Source: Oscillatoria acuminata PCC 6304 (lineage in GTDB: Bacteria; Cyanobacteriota; Cyanobacteriia; Cyanobacteriales; Laspinemataceae). Taken from it: 64,000 nucleotides of DNA. The DNA is taken from assembly GCF_000317105.1 (NCBI RefSeq), contig NC_019693.1:5519227-5583226 (forward strand). Direction: 5' to 3'. Made by a program: the position numbers and the translations under genes. Each line of letters starts with the position of its first letter. The stretch's first letter is position 1. This document shows, piece by piece, positions 29,299 through 38,374 of the stretch. The notes under the pieces are model-generated. The model was given only the letters and a program-made list of their open reading frames with translations. It had not been told where the DNA came from and searched no databases.

Positions 29299-31661
29299 CA
29301 GATTGCTTGTGCTATTTTAAGAGTATATTTTTGGGGAAACTGATAAAATTTAGGATTGACATTCAACACAGAGACAGTCAAGAGGAATCCGCAGGCGGAG
29401 GGGAAAAGCGGAATCCATCCCCCTTCCAGCAAGAGTAGGAAGCAAATTCCCCCTAAGATACCAATGGCTATAATGCTGCCGAGTCCGATTTTGAGTGGCG
29501 ATCGCAATTTCCAGACTAAAACACCCCCCATTAAAGACCAGGAGGCAATCCATAAATTTTCAGTCTTCTCCCCCCACCACCAAAATAGGGTTCTTCCATC
29601 TAAAACCGCACTAATAATATGACTAATTTTTTGGGCTTGAATTTCTACCCCATAGAGGTTGTCTCGCCAATCGTTAATTAAAGGCGTCGGATGTTTGTCC
29701 GAACGCGGCGGACGAGTCACCCCAATCAGAACAATGCGATCGCGAATCAACTCATCAAGTTCTTGATCCGATTCTCCTTGCAAGATGCCGCGTAAAGACC
29801 GTTGATGAAATCGGGCATTCCGATAATTAAGCAATCCTTGATATCCTGACAAATCATCCCCTTTGATTTGATAACCGCCATATCGGCGGTTTAAGATTGG
29901 AAAGATAACTTGGTTGATGCTCATATTATCACTCTGTGTTACTGTAATCAAATTCGTTTGGTTTAACTCTTGCTCTAAATAGCTATTAGCCACCCTCAAA
30001 TTGAATGAAAAATCGGTAGGACAATCCTCGGGAGGCCAAGCACCATAGAGTTGACGCCGAATCACTCCATCAGAATCCACCGGCATATCTACAAAGCCGA
30101 TAGTGGTCAGTCCAGGCGGTGGAGGAATCGGGGGATTATTAGGATTGGTTTCATCCCCGAGTTGGCAAATTCCTATCAACTGATTTAAAGACTCAATTTG
30201 ATTCTGTAAACTCTTTCCTTCAAACGGAATATTGTAAAAAATATCTAAGCCAACAACCCGGGGTTGATAAGGAGAAATTTTTTGGAGTAATCGATCCAAT
30301 GCTTCATGAGAAAACGAACTAGCTAAGGAAGGTTTAAACCCCTCATTAATTTGATACTGGATATCTTGTTCATCAATGGTAATGATGACAATGCGTTCAT
30401 CGACTGATTCGAGGGGGCGCAAGGACATCAGCCAATCGTAAGTCATGAACTCCAACGGTTGTAAGAATCCTAGACTCCTAGCTAAGACGACCATCAAGGT
30501 ACAAAATAAACTAGTGACAGCCGCTTGCTTCACCGAAACTTTATTATACAAATCCCCCCATTTTAGGGGAATATGGGCTGGATTTTGACAGACAACTGGC
30601 AGCCAATTGAGTCCCGGATATTTATCTTGAAACTCTTCTGCAATTCGCTCTTTAGCACGGCGAACGGCAACATATAAGGGACGTTTATTATCTGCATATT
30701 CAAGGAGAAAATATTGTAAAAAATTCTGAGCAGCATCGTCAGGAATTTGTTCACGCATGGCGATGACGACGGGTATTTTAAAGTCCACCACCAGTTCGTA
30801 TGCAAATTCTAGGCCCAAACAAGAATTTAAAAAGACTATTTTTAAATTGCGATCAACAATGGCTGTTTTTAAAGTATTTTTAAACTCAGAAGGAGTTAAA
30901 TATTCGTTTGAATTTAGATAAATTTTACCTTTTTGAGAGTCTTTATCTCGGTCTCCATGTCCAGCAAAAAATAAAATATCCCAGGACTTGTCCCATAACA
31001 AATTTCTGAGATGATCCGCCCGGGGTTTGATAATCAAGGTGGGTTCAGCGCCTACGGATTTCAAGCGTTCGATTTGTTCTTGATCCGGTTTGGTATTAAT
31101 ATTCTCATCGCTGCCAAAAACTGATAAAATTCTGACGTTTTTTCTGGGAGTGGCTTTAATCGGTTTTTCTCCATATTTGGCATCGAAGGAACTAAAGACG
31201 ACTTCAGCGTTGGGATGGGTTTCAAAAAATATCCAGGCAGACCAGGGAATTTGCCAGAGGTTATAATCGCTGGTTTTAATTAGAAATCTTATGTCTTCTT
31301 CGGGGTTTAAGTAAGTGAGTATTCTATCAGCGATCGCCCGAAATCCTGGAGCATCTAACCAGTCGTTGATTTTCTGTTCCAGGATTTGCGATAATTGTTG
31401 ACATTTGGCTAAAGAAACATTAGAACTGGTCTCTACTCCTAAAAACCGAAATTCTCCCCCTCGATAAATCCGGTCGAGTTGTTCATAGTTTTGTTGCCAG
31501 GTTTGATAACATTCGTAAATCTCGGCGGCTGCGGGGAGTTGTCCCCCGATGCCTTCGATGAGGACTTTGCCATCCCGTTCTTCTTCAGAAATTTGAATTA
31601 ACTCGACTTCATAGCCCGAGGTTAGGTCTCCCTCTAATGACAGTTTGACTAATTTTGCCAT
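29298..31661 (-). CDS. CHAT protease fused to CHASE2 sensor domain
   Basis: 787 residues. The N-terminus (MAKLVKLSLEGD) and CHAT domain are paralogous to the first-cassette protease: His235 in ILFFAGHGDRD and Cys281 in IVFLNSCLGLEFA, dyad intact. A first membrane segment near 385-405 (AAVTSLFCTLMVVLARSLGFL) leads to a CHASE2 domain outside the membrane (about 410-690: FMTYDWLMSLRP, IVIITIDEQDI, RVVGLDIFYNIPF, DRIVLIGVT, YGVEIQAQKISHI). Hydrophobic segments follow near the C-terminus (WIASWSLMGGVLVW, IGLGSIIAIGILGGICFLLLL, and a third). CHASE2 is an extracytoplasmic sensor usually joined to kinases or cyclases; here it would signal to a cytoplasmic caspase-like protease. Start ATG 31661 follows an AAAAGG purine run, 39 bp after the DUF1822 gene. 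Confidence 0.85.
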   Translation of the reverse strand: MAKLVKLSLEGDLTSGYEVELIQISEEERDGKVLIEGIGGQLPAAAEIYECYQTWQQNYEQLDRIYRGGEFRFLGVETSSNVSLAKCQQLSQILEQKINDWLDAPGFRAIADRILTYLNPEEDIRFLIKTSDYNLWQIPWSAWIFFETHPNAEVVFSSFDAKYGEKPIKATPRKNVRILSVFGSDENINTKPDQEQIERLKSVGAEPTLIIKPRADHLRNLLWDKSWDILFFAGHGDRDKDSQKGKIYLNSNEYLTPSEFKNTLKTAIVDRNLKIVFLNSCLGLEFAYELVVDFKIPVVIAMREQIPDDAAQNFLQYFLLEYADNKRPLYVAVRRAKERIAEEFQDKYPGLNWLPVVCQNPAHIPLKWGDLYNKVSVKQAAVTSLFCTLMVVLARSLGFLQPLEFMTYDWLMSLRPLESVDERIVIITIDEQDIQYQINEGFKPSLASSFSHEALDRLLQKISPYQPRVVGLDIFYNIPFEGKSLQNQIESLNQLIGICQLGDETNPNNPPIPPPPGLTTIGFVDMPVDSDGVIRRQLYGAWPPEDCPTDFSFNLRVANSYLEQELNQTNLITVTQSDNMSINQVIFPILNRRYGGYQIKGDDLSGYQGLLNYRNARFHQRSLRGILQGESDQELDELIRDRIVLIGVTRPPRSDKHPTPLINDWRDNLYGVEIQAQKISHIISAVLDGRTLFWWWGEKTENLWIASWSLMGGVLVWKLRSPLKIGLGSIIAIGILGGICFLLLLEGGWIPLFPSACGFLLTVSVLNVNPKFYQFPQKYTLKIAQAI

Positions 31662-31700
31662 CCTTTTAGTCCTCTTAATTTCTCCTCAACGGTTAGATGC

Positions 31701-32912
31701 TTAAATGGTAAAATATTCGAGAATGGTCTGGTTGCCTAGACTGATGCTGAGAACAAACTCGGTCCCCGGTGAACTACAAAAGGGTTGGGGTAATTGGAGA
31801 ATATTGGTTGCGGTTTCCGATCGCACTTCAACTTGAGTGGTGCCCTCGTCGTCTAATAGGGCGAGGTTTAAATTAGGGGGTAGGCATTGGGTCCGATCGC
31901 CGGGATTAAAGGGCCGCAGTTGGGGTGAAATCCACAAGTTGCCTTCGGTATCTTCCATTAAATCAATCACCAGGGCGATCGCCTCCTCACCTAACTCCAA
32001 TTGTTTTACCCGACTGGCGATCGCTTTCGGTTCTACAGGGGCACGGCGGAAGGTTCCTGCTAATTGGGACCCGCCAAAGACTTCCTGATAAAGTTGCCAA
32101 CCGATCGCAATCAGTTCCGTGCTGATCTCACTCCCTTGTGTCTGGAACCATTGGGTTAAAGCAGGAGGTTTGACCCGCTGCTGATACAGTTCCTTGCGCC
32201 AGGTTTCGTTTGCCATCAATCCCCCCCATTGGGCAAAGGGAAGTTGCAGTCTCAGTCGTGGCGATCGCAATGCTGCTGGGGACAACCCTCTCACTGCATC
32301 TTTGACCGTAGTATAGGATATCGAGGGCAACGGAGAAACGGATTTAGCTTGATGAATCCCCAGGGTTTCCCAGAGGAGGGTTAAATCTTGATGCCAATTC
32401 TCCGGTGATAAAGCATAAAGGCGACTGCTGCGAGTATAGGTTGCCCGATTCTCAAACTCTACATCCGTCACAAACCCTCGCACACAAATCCAGCAGTTTT
32501 CTTCTTCTTCATCCAAGTTAACTTGCATTGACAGATAATAATCTGCCCGCAGTTCAGGAATATCAATCCACTCCCGAGGAACTATTAAATCATCAGGATT
32601 TAAGGTTTGACTGGGAATCAACATCAGTCTATTTTTTCCTACTATAATGGGAACTCCCTCTATAAATTCCCAGAGACTTTCTAAGTGGTTGACATAGGGT
32701 TCCACGAACTGAGAATTTCCCTCAAATCGTTCCAAAACCCAACTCATAAATCCCTGTAAGCATAAGTGTCCGAGATAGGCTTGATTTCGAGCAATAGGGT
32801 TAGAATGGCACCGAGACTTTTGCCATGCTTGAGCCTGCATTTCAAAAGATAGATTAAAATACAGTTCATCGGGAGCAATCGGGGGAAAAGGATGGGTCAC
32901 ATTGGCATTCAT
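31701..32912 (-). CDS. DUF1822 family protein (second cassette)
   Basis: 403 residues. ATG 32912 has a clear AAGGAGA about 8 bases upstream. It shares the DUF1822 layout with the 302-residue protein at 2059 but is longer: a helical N-terminus with NQAYLGHLCLQGFMSWVLERF, a beta part (RADYYLSMQVNLDEEEENCWICVRGFVTD), and a C-terminal beta domain (IALVIDLMEDTEGNLWISPQLRPFN; last strand FVLSISLGNQTILEYF). There is no signal peptide. It is placed between the HTH regulator and the CHAT-CHASE2 protease, as in the first cassette. Function unknown. Confidence 0.8.
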   Translation of the reverse strand: MNANVTHPFPPIAPDELYFNLSFEMQAQAWQKSRCHSNPIARNQAYLGHLCLQGFMSWVLERFEGNSQFVEPYVNHLESLWEFIEGVPIIVGKNRLMLIPSQTLNPDDLIVPREWIDIPELRADYYLSMQVNLDEEEENCWICVRGFVTDVEFENRATYTRSSRLYALSPENWHQDLTLLWETLGIHQAKSVSPLPSISYTTVKDAVRGLSPAALRSPRLRLQLPFAQWGGLMANETWRKELYQQRVKPPALTQWFQTQGSEISTELIAIGWQLYQEVFGGSQLAGTFRRAPVEPKAIASRVKQLELGEEAIALVIDLMEDTEGNLWISPQLRPFNPGDRTQCLPPNLNLALLDDEGTTQVEVRSETATNILQLPQPFCSSPGTEFVLSISLGNQTILEYFTI

Positions 32913-32937
32913 GTCAGTTTCTCCTTATTTGAAAAGA

Positions 32938-35079
32938 TTAAAACCATTTTTTCAGAACTTTCTCTAAATCCCCCTCGCTGAGGGAGATGGCTAACTGTTG
33001 TTGACACCAATACTGGATCGCCTCTAAGAATAGCCCTTCTGCTTGAGAGAGTTGGTTGACCACTTCCTCAATGGTAACGTGATAGCCAACACTCAGGCGA
33101 CTGGCGATTTTTCGAGGTTTCAACCGTTGTTGATAATACAAGGTCAAAAGTTGATACTCCTCGCAATACCGGCTGGGAAATCGGGGGAGAACTTTGGTTT
33201 GATAATGAGATTTTAACCAAGTTTTGACCGTGGTGGTCACCAATTCCGTGAGTTTGAGGTGCAAAATCATCTGCAATTCTTTTAGGGATGCCGTAAGCTG
33301 ACGGGTCAGCTCATTTGCAGTGCAATTTAACTTTTGAGTGACCTCTTCCTGAGATAATTGGGTGCCGTAGACATATCGGAGAATTTTTTGCTGTTCCTCG
33401 GTTAACGTGGCAACCCCTTCTAATATTTTATCAGAAAGGAGGTTGGGGGAATGAATGGAATCTTGATAAGATTGTCGGATAAGTTTTTCGGTTGATGTCT
33501 CCACCCACAAGGCAATACAAAGCACTCTTCGCAAGGGATGTTTTGCCCGGTCTAGGGTCTGTTCTACTTCCCCGGTTTTTAGCTTATGTTCCGAGGCAAT
33601 TTGAGGAATTGTCTTCTGCTTCTGATAGTGTTTTTCTAACAGCGATCGTTCGGGCTTGGATAGCGATTTAGTCATGGTTTCAATCAGAAATCCCTGAATT
33701 GGGGTTGAAAATTTCGGATGAGCATATCCCCCGGATAACCACTGGTTTAAATCCTGATTGATTCGTTCTAAACTAATGCCTTTTTTATCGGCTAACCACT
33801 GGCAGAATAAGGAAAGTAGGGTCTCGATATAGTCGGACTCTCGGCGGGAAATTTGGCTTTGATGAACCCCAAAAATTTGACCTACATCTTGTTGGCTGAG
33901 TCCCATGCCATAGCGTAGGGGTAAAAGTTTGACAATATAATCGGGTTTTTCTCCCTGAGCGATCGCCTGAGCAAACCTGGAGTTGAGTTGCTCCAAGTTT
34001 TCCGTCAAAATCTCCTGAACATTTCCCAATAAATCTGAGGATTTTGAGGAAGAAGTCGGGGAAACAACTGACTTTTGAAGACTGAGGCGATCTAATACAT
34101 CGGGATTGTTAATATTGACTTCATCAAGCAGGGCACTGTCTCGCAAGGCTTGAACTGATTCCTGCATCCACTGGGCAATCTGTTCTGAGCTTTTGGGGGT
34201 ATCTTGAAATACCGCCAAAGGGACTCCCGTTAACTCTTTTTCTTGATTGTAGTACCGCGAAACTTCGGCATAATCTTCCTGGTGAGGATTCGGCCATCGA
34301 TCGCCTTTTTTGCGCCCGGGATGATTCACTCGGTTATCTTTATAAACTGACTTAAAATAATCCCATGAAAACATATATCGTTCAATCATTAGGTCCGAAA
34401 TGCCTTGAGTTTTCAAAGATTGTCTTAACTCGCTTTCTTTAGCCATACAGAGCAGCCTCCAATCTGATGCTCGGGAAATCCCAAACTGTTCCAGTTTCTC
34501 TAAAATTTTGTACTCAAAAGCCCGTTTAAAATAAAATTCCATAGAAACTTTTCCCTGGCTTTCTTGGGCAGCATGGAGAAAATTTTCCAGAATTCTAATA
34601 ATTTCATGGGGGGTATTAATAATATCTTGAACTTTAGAAAACCAGTGTTCCCAGGTATAACTTTTGAGACGTTTCCAGCTTTTGGCTGTTTTTTCAACGG
34701 CTCGATAAGCGGGTTCATCGAGATAAGCACAGAGTAGGGGGTAGAGTTCATATTTTTTGATGAAGCCCTTCGCCCTCTGCCTCGGCTGTCCCGGATAAAC
34801 CCCAGCTAATTGCTCTGCCTGCCAGCGTTGAGCTAAATAAATCACAAATCTATTCCAATCTTCCGGTTCACCCTCGGGTTTATAGAGAGTTTGGATAAAA
34901 TCATCAGTTTTTTTGAGTTGTTCCAGAGAACGATGAGCATCAGTTTTGACCACCCATTGGGGCTGATATTTGTTATGGGAAAAGCCAATTTCCAGGCTGG
35001 TGGTTAGTTTCTCATTGAGAGAAGTGCGGCAGCGGACGTGAGGTAGAATAGGCATCGTCTTGATTTTCCCTGAACTCAT
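32938..35079 (-). CDS. Large sigma-like protein with several helix-turn-helix segments
   Basis: 713 residues from ATG 35079; a GTG at 35121 would add 14 residues and no strong ribosome site decides. The N-terminal half is helical and unassigned. The second half holds at least four HTH-like segments of sigma region-4 type: GLSQQDVGQIFGVHQSQISRR, TIPQIASEHKLKTGEVEQTL, LSQEEVTQKLNCTANELTRQL and KPRKIASRLSVGYHVTIEEV. No convincing region 2 is visible, so it may be a regulator derived from sigma factors rather than a true sigma. It takes the place of the sigma-like gene of the first cassette, directly before DUF1822 (gap 25 bp), and follows a YbjN-like gene. Confidence 0.7.
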   Translation of the reverse strand: MSSGKIKTMPILPHVRCRTSLNEKLTTSLEIGFSHNKYQPQWVVKTDAHRSLEQLKKTDDFIQTLYKPEGEPEDWNRFVIYLAQRWQAEQLAGVYPGQPRQRAKGFIKKYELYPLLCAYLDEPAYRAVEKTAKSWKRLKSYTWEHWFSKVQDIINTPHEIIRILENFLHAAQESQGKVSMEFYFKRAFEYKILEKLEQFGISRASDWRLLCMAKESELRQSLKTQGISDLMIERYMFSWDYFKSVYKDNRVNHPGRKKGDRWPNPHQEDYAEVSRYYNQEKELTGVPLAVFQDTPKSSEQIAQWMQESVQALRDSALLDEVNINNPDVLDRLSLQKSVVSPTSSSKSSDLLGNVQEILTENLEQLNSRFAQAIAQGEKPDYIVKLLPLRYGMGLSQQDVGQIFGVHQSQISRRESDYIETLLSLFCQWLADKKGISLERINQDLNQWLSGGYAHPKFSTPIQGFLIETMTKSLSKPERSLLEKHYQKQKTIPQIASEHKLKTGEVEQTLDRAKHPLRRVLCIALWVETSTEKLIRQSYQDSIHSPNLLSDKILEGVATLTEEQQKILRYVYGTQLSQEEVTQKLNCTANELTRQLTASLKELQMILHLKLTELVTTTVKTWLKSHYQTKVLPRFPSRYCEEYQLLTLYYQQRLKPRKIASRLSVGYHVTIEEVVNQLSQAEGLFLEAIQYWCQQQLAISLSEGDLEKVLKKWF

Positions 35080-35158
35080 AAATGAATTTGAGTAGAGACC
35101 CTGACGAACAGTATAATGCACAAGTAAGCGATATAGAAGAGGGGAGAACCCACCGGAT

Positions 35159-35719
35159 TTAAACCATCGATTGTTTAATGTTTGGACGAGAATGATGGGC
35201 GACGATCGCCTGATCTAATTCATCCAAAAATCCCCTGGGCATTTTTTCTTGGAGCATCAGCAAGAGTTGTTCTCCTCGTTGACATTGCACCGGGTCAATT
35301 CCTGTCTCCATCACCGAGTTGAGTCGCGGCAAGGCATCTTGAATCAGTTGGATTAAACCACTGAGGCAGCGGTAAAACTGTGTTGATTCGAGTTCTGCAT
35401 TTTCCAGGGGTAATTCAATGCCAGCGCGAACTTCTCCCCCCAGAGAATCGTACTCCCAGCGGAGCATTTTCGTTTCCCAGGATAGGGAAAGCAGGGTACT
35501 CAACAGCAACTCCCGATAGGGATGCCGGTGAAACTGGAGGAGACGCGGCACATAAATTCGGCAAAATCTGCCTTGTTCTTTTAACTCGATCACAATCTGG
35601 AAGGGATTGAGAACTTCTGAACGAACCGCTGTAATAATTCGCGAATTCGCCCGATCGACTATATAGTTCCAGTTCCAGGCATCAAGGTACGCCTCGACCC
35701 GGGCAAGGGTGGTTCCCAT
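35159..35719 (-). CDS. YbjN-like (type III secretion chaperone-fold) protein
   Basis: 186 residues, first gene of the second cassette. The pattern (VEAYLDAWNWNYIVDRANSRIITAV ... FQIVIELKEQGRFCRIYVPRL ... YRELLLSTLLSLSWETKMLRWEYDSLGGEVRAGIELPLENAEL, then two helices) is that of YbjN proteins, with the usual 'beta - helix LL - LRWEYD..GEV' core. YbjN proteins are thought to bind partner proteins. The position suggests it chaperones a product of this operon (inference). The acidic 'LPLENAELES' segment precedes the last two helices. Confidence 0.65.
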   Translation of the reverse strand: MGTTLARVEAYLDAWNWNYIVDRANSRIITAVRSEVLNPFQIVIELKEQGRFCRIYVPRLLQFHRHPYRELLLSTLLSLSWETKMLRWEYDSLGGEVRAGIELPLENAELESTQFYRCLSGLIQLIQDALPRLNSVMETGIDPVQCQRGEQLLLMLQEKMPRGFLDELDQAIVAHHSRPNIKQSMV

Positions 35720-36093
35720 CTGACTCTTTCCTAAATCGCCTACATCTGTGTAGTGGGAAAAAAATCAAAAACTTATGCACGCCTGAGCAAGATTCGTCCC
35801 AAATCCTTGCCTGCCAAAGATTAGGCGCGGTTCAATCTTTAGAATAGGTCAAGAGGTCCTACAGGCAGATGGGACCCCGGAAGGTTGTCATGAGCAACCC
35901 TTGTATAATCGCTATGGGCATTGGGTTGGGGGAGTTGAGGGCGAACTGGCGCAGTGCAGAGGGTGAAGGCGATCGCCAGTAAACTAACTGAGGCAAAACG
36001 GTGGGGCATTTCGCCCCGAAATGGATGCACCGTTGCCACAAAGACTAAAACCTAGACTAAACTGTGAGGGTGAGCCACATCCTCTTGGGAGAG
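35720..36093. other. Intergenic region between the second CHAT cassette and the V4R cluster
   Basis: 374 bp. A minus-strand frame at 35839-36039 (GTG start) could make a short protein with a signal-like stretch (ASVSLLAIAFTLCTAP); I regard it as possible but unsupported. The cassette promoter should be between 35720 and about 35850. Confidence 0.35.
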
Positions 36094-36759
36094 TTATTGA
36101 AGGGGTTGGCAGAGGTTTTTTAGGATGGTTTCATGGTCTTTGCCTTCTAAAATCCAGGGTTCGGCGGGTTTAATGCGATCGCTCAGTCCGAGGATGAAAC
36201 GGTTGCTGTCGGACCCTAATGATTCACAGGTGGTTTGAAGGCAGAGGAGGTCTCGACCTGTTAATTGACTGAAAAACGAAGTTAATATCCCCGCTTCTAA
36301 AAAACAGACGGGACGATTCCAGTTGGGGGCTTGGTCGGCGTAGGGGGAATTTTTGGCCAGGATGATCAGAAATCCATGTTGATAATGGTCTTGATTTAAC
36401 TCAAAGCTCCCCCAACCCATTGTTTTCCAAAATTGCTGAAAGCATTGAATGAATTGGACCATTTCCAGTTGGGAGATGGTTTTTCCATAGTAATCGGAGA
36501 TTTCTTCACAAAATCTCACATAAAAGTTTTTGCCCCACCATTTACCACAGTTGAAAAGGACGAGGCGGGCGGCAGACCCGGTTTCATGTTCGAGGCCGCT
36601 ATAGATAGCAGAAATTAAGGTTTCGGGAATGGCGAGGAGGCGATCGCCACGGCGGTTTTCCAGGAGTCCGAGTTCTAAGTCTCCTTTCACATAGACGTCA
36701 TAGGCAAAATAATTGCCGGGGAGTTGTTCTTCTTTGAGCAGGTTGGAAATAGAAATCAT
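36094..36759 (-). CDS. V4R-domain protein, Slr0147-like
   Basis: 221 residues. The C-terminal half is a V4R (4-vinyl reductase) domain: GFLIILAKNSPYAD, VCFLEAGILTSFFSQLTGRDLLCLQTTCESLGSDSNRFILG. V4R domains bind small hydrocarbons and occur in bacteriochlorophyll enzymes; in Synechocystis, Slr0144 and Slr0147 carry them and belong to an operon linked to photosystem II assembly. This is the last of four minus-strand genes whose order and sizes match slr0144-slr0147. The ferredoxin-like genes that follow in Synechocystis are absent here. The assignment rests on domain and order. Confidence 0.7.
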   Translation of the reverse strand: MISISNLLKEEQLPGNYFAYDVYVKGDLELGLLENRRGDRLLAIPETLISAIYSGLEHETGSAARLVLFNCGKWWGKNFYVRFCEEISDYYGKTISQLEMVQFIQCFQQFWKTMGWGSFELNQDHYQHGFLIILAKNSPYADQAPNWNRPVCFLEAGILTSFFSQLTGRDLLCLQTTCESLGSDSNRFILGLSDRIKPAEPWILEGKDHETILKNLCQPLQ

Positions 36760-36818
36760 AGGGTTATGCTTAGGAATTCGTAAGTTGGGATAGGGATTGG
36801 CAGCCGTTGGAGGGGGAG

Positions 36819-37292
36819 CTATTCCGGTTGAGTCTCCTCCAATAACATGGTTTTGGCTTTCTCAAATAAAGGTTGAATCAGGGGAAAGTGTTTGTCACCG
36901 AGTTCAGCTTTGACCCCTTGAAGTAATAACTCGTACAGTTTACATTCGATGGTTTGGGTTTGGTGAGTTTGCACTAACCCAGTCATCCAATCGTTCAGGC
37001 GTAAGGCGAGAAAATCGGGGTCACTTAATAGCATGGCAGTCCCACAGTAGCGACTAATCAATAGCCAGTGTTTTAGGGCTCGTTCTAGGAGGTCCTGGCG
37101 TTCATCGGGAAAGGTCACGACAAGGCGATCGGCTACGGGTTGAAAAATCTGTTCTTCTTTGTCTCGGAGGATTTCATAAGTCTCCATGCGTCTAGCTAAG
37201 GAGACCGCATAGCGTCGAAAGAGTTCGAGTTCATTGGTCTGTAAATAACGCTGTTCAGCTTGCTCTAGCAGTCGCGCAATCTCGGGGTGCAT
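36819..37292 (-). CDS. Conserved cyanobacterial helical protein, Slr0146 position
   Basis: 157 residues, nearly all helical (MHPEIARLLEQAEQRYLQTNELELFRRYAVSLARRMETYEILRDKE). The start resembles phycobilisome-type N-terminal helices, but no bilin-binding Cys motif is visible. It sits between the small 89-residue gene and the second V4R gene, the place taken by slr0146 in Synechocystis. Function unknown; a role in photosystem II or phycobilisome assembly is inferred only from neighbours. Confidence 0.65.
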   Translation of the reverse strand: MHPEIARLLEQAEQRYLQTNELELFRRYAVSLARRMETYEILRDKEEQIFQPVADRLVVTFPDERQDLLERALKHWLLISRYCGTAMLLSDPDFLALRLNDWMTGLVQTHQTQTIECKLYELLLQGVKAELGDKHFPLIQPLFEKAKTMLLEETQPE

Positions 37293-37356
37293 GGTTGTCT
37301 TTTGACCTGGGTTTGAGGATAGGATAATTTTGAGAAAAACAGTCGCTTATTGAATC

Positions 37357-37393
37357 GCGACTGAAGTCGCTGTTTGGAGTCGCAACTTCAGTC
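37357..37393. repeat. GCGACTGAAGTCGC repeat pair
   Basis: GCGACTGAAGTCGC (perfect palindrome) at 37357-37370 and an inexact inverted copy AGTCGCAACTTCAGTC at 37378-37393, in the gap between two genes of the V4R cluster. Confidence 0.5.
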
Positions 37394-37406
37394 ATTGAGG
37401 AAATTC

Positions 37407-37676
37407 CTAAAAGGCTTCGAGTAAATCACTCAGGGTCACTTCCTCTTCTGAGGAGGAGGCGGTCCCGGCAGAGGATGATGGCTTAGGAAAGGAACCGACT
37501 TCTGGGGTCCCTTCCCAAGGCAACAGACGAAAATAATCCCCAACGACCAAGGTCCACCGGGAGGCGGGGTCGGTGGGCTGTCCGTTAGAACCTTGGGATA
37601 GGGGTTGTCCTTGCCAGTTACATTGACTAAAAAACTCTTGGACGGACAATTGTAATAACGATTTGCCGTTATTCAT
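37407..37676 (-). CDS. Small conserved cyanobacterial protein, Slr0145 position
   Basis: 89 residues. It starts MNNGKSLLQLSVQEFFSQCNW, has a central WTLVVGDYFRLLPWEG and a low-complexity serine/glutamate stretch before SDLLEAF. Its ATG overlaps the stop of the V4R gene upstream (ATGA, 4 bases), so the two are coupled. No known domain; position and size match slr0145. Confidence 0.65.
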   Translation of the reverse strand: MNNGKSLLQLSVQEFFSQCNWQGQPLSQGSNGQPTDPASRWTLVVGDYFRLLPWEGTPEVGSFPKPSSSAGTASSSEEEVTLSDLLEAF

Positions 37677-38374
37677 CGTAACCTTTCTCCGGCTTCTAAC
37701 CGTTGTTGGATATCCCGAGCCGTGGCTCCTTCATTTTGCCAGAAGGCAGCGGCATCGATGCGGTCCTGACTGCCGAGTAAAAATTTACAGTAGGTTTCAC
37801 CCATTGAGTAACACTGAAGTTCGATGCAACTTAACTGTTTGTTGACTAAGCAGGTGAAGAATCCCGCAAATAGACCGGCGTAGATGTAGCAGACGGGTTT
37901 GCCGACGTCGCCGAGGGTGCGGGCGACGGCAGAATCAAAGAGGTTAATAAACATAAATCCATGCTTGCGATCGCTCAGATCGACTTCCCAGCGGCCCCAG
38001 CCTTGAGCAGTAAAGGGCCACCACCAGGTTTCTAGCAAAAACATCAGGTTGGCTTGGCGAATATCTCGCTGATATTCTTTCTCAAACCATTTTTTGAAAA
38101 ATTCGGCATCTTTGGTCCCCCATTCGCAGCCAATGGTGTACATGATCACCGAGGCGGCACTGCCGACTTCTTCTTCTAACCCTTCGACTAAGCCAATAAT
38201 AAAGTCTTCGCTGGTCAAGGTATTTCGTCCCTCATTCCAGTCTGTGACAATCCCGGTGTCGGGGTGAAATGAAAAGAAATCCTGAAAGCCATAGTGATTG
38301 TGCTTTTTGGGCTGCTTTTGCTGACGATTCGGTTCTAAGTTGGCAGCCGGTTTTTTGTTGGTAGATACTACCAT
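37673..38374 (-). CDS. V4R-domain protein, Slr0144-like
   Basis: 233 residues, first gene of the four-gene cluster. A low-complexity basic N-terminus precedes FQDFFSFHPDTGIVTDWNEGRNTLTSEDFIIGLVEGLEEEVGSAASVIMYTIG, and the V4R domain lies at about 135-215 (HGFMFINLFDSAVARTLGDVG, VCYIYAGLFAGFFTCLVNKQLSCIELQCYSMGETYCKFLLG) with three cysteines as possible ligands. Paralogous to the gene at 36094. In Synechocystis this family is tied to photosystem II assembly; ligand unknown here. Confidence 0.75.
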   Translation of the reverse strand: MVVSTNKKPAANLEPNRQQKQPKKHNHYGFQDFFSFHPDTGIVTDWNEGRNTLTSEDFIIGLVEGLEEEVGSAASVIMYTIGCEWGTKDAEFFKKWFEKEYQRDIRQANLMFLLETWWWPFTAQGWGRWEVDLSDRKHGFMFINLFDSAVARTLGDVGKPVCYIYAGLFAGFFTCLVNKQLSCIELQCYSMGETYCKFLLGSQDRIDAAAFWQNEGATARDIQQRLEAGERLR

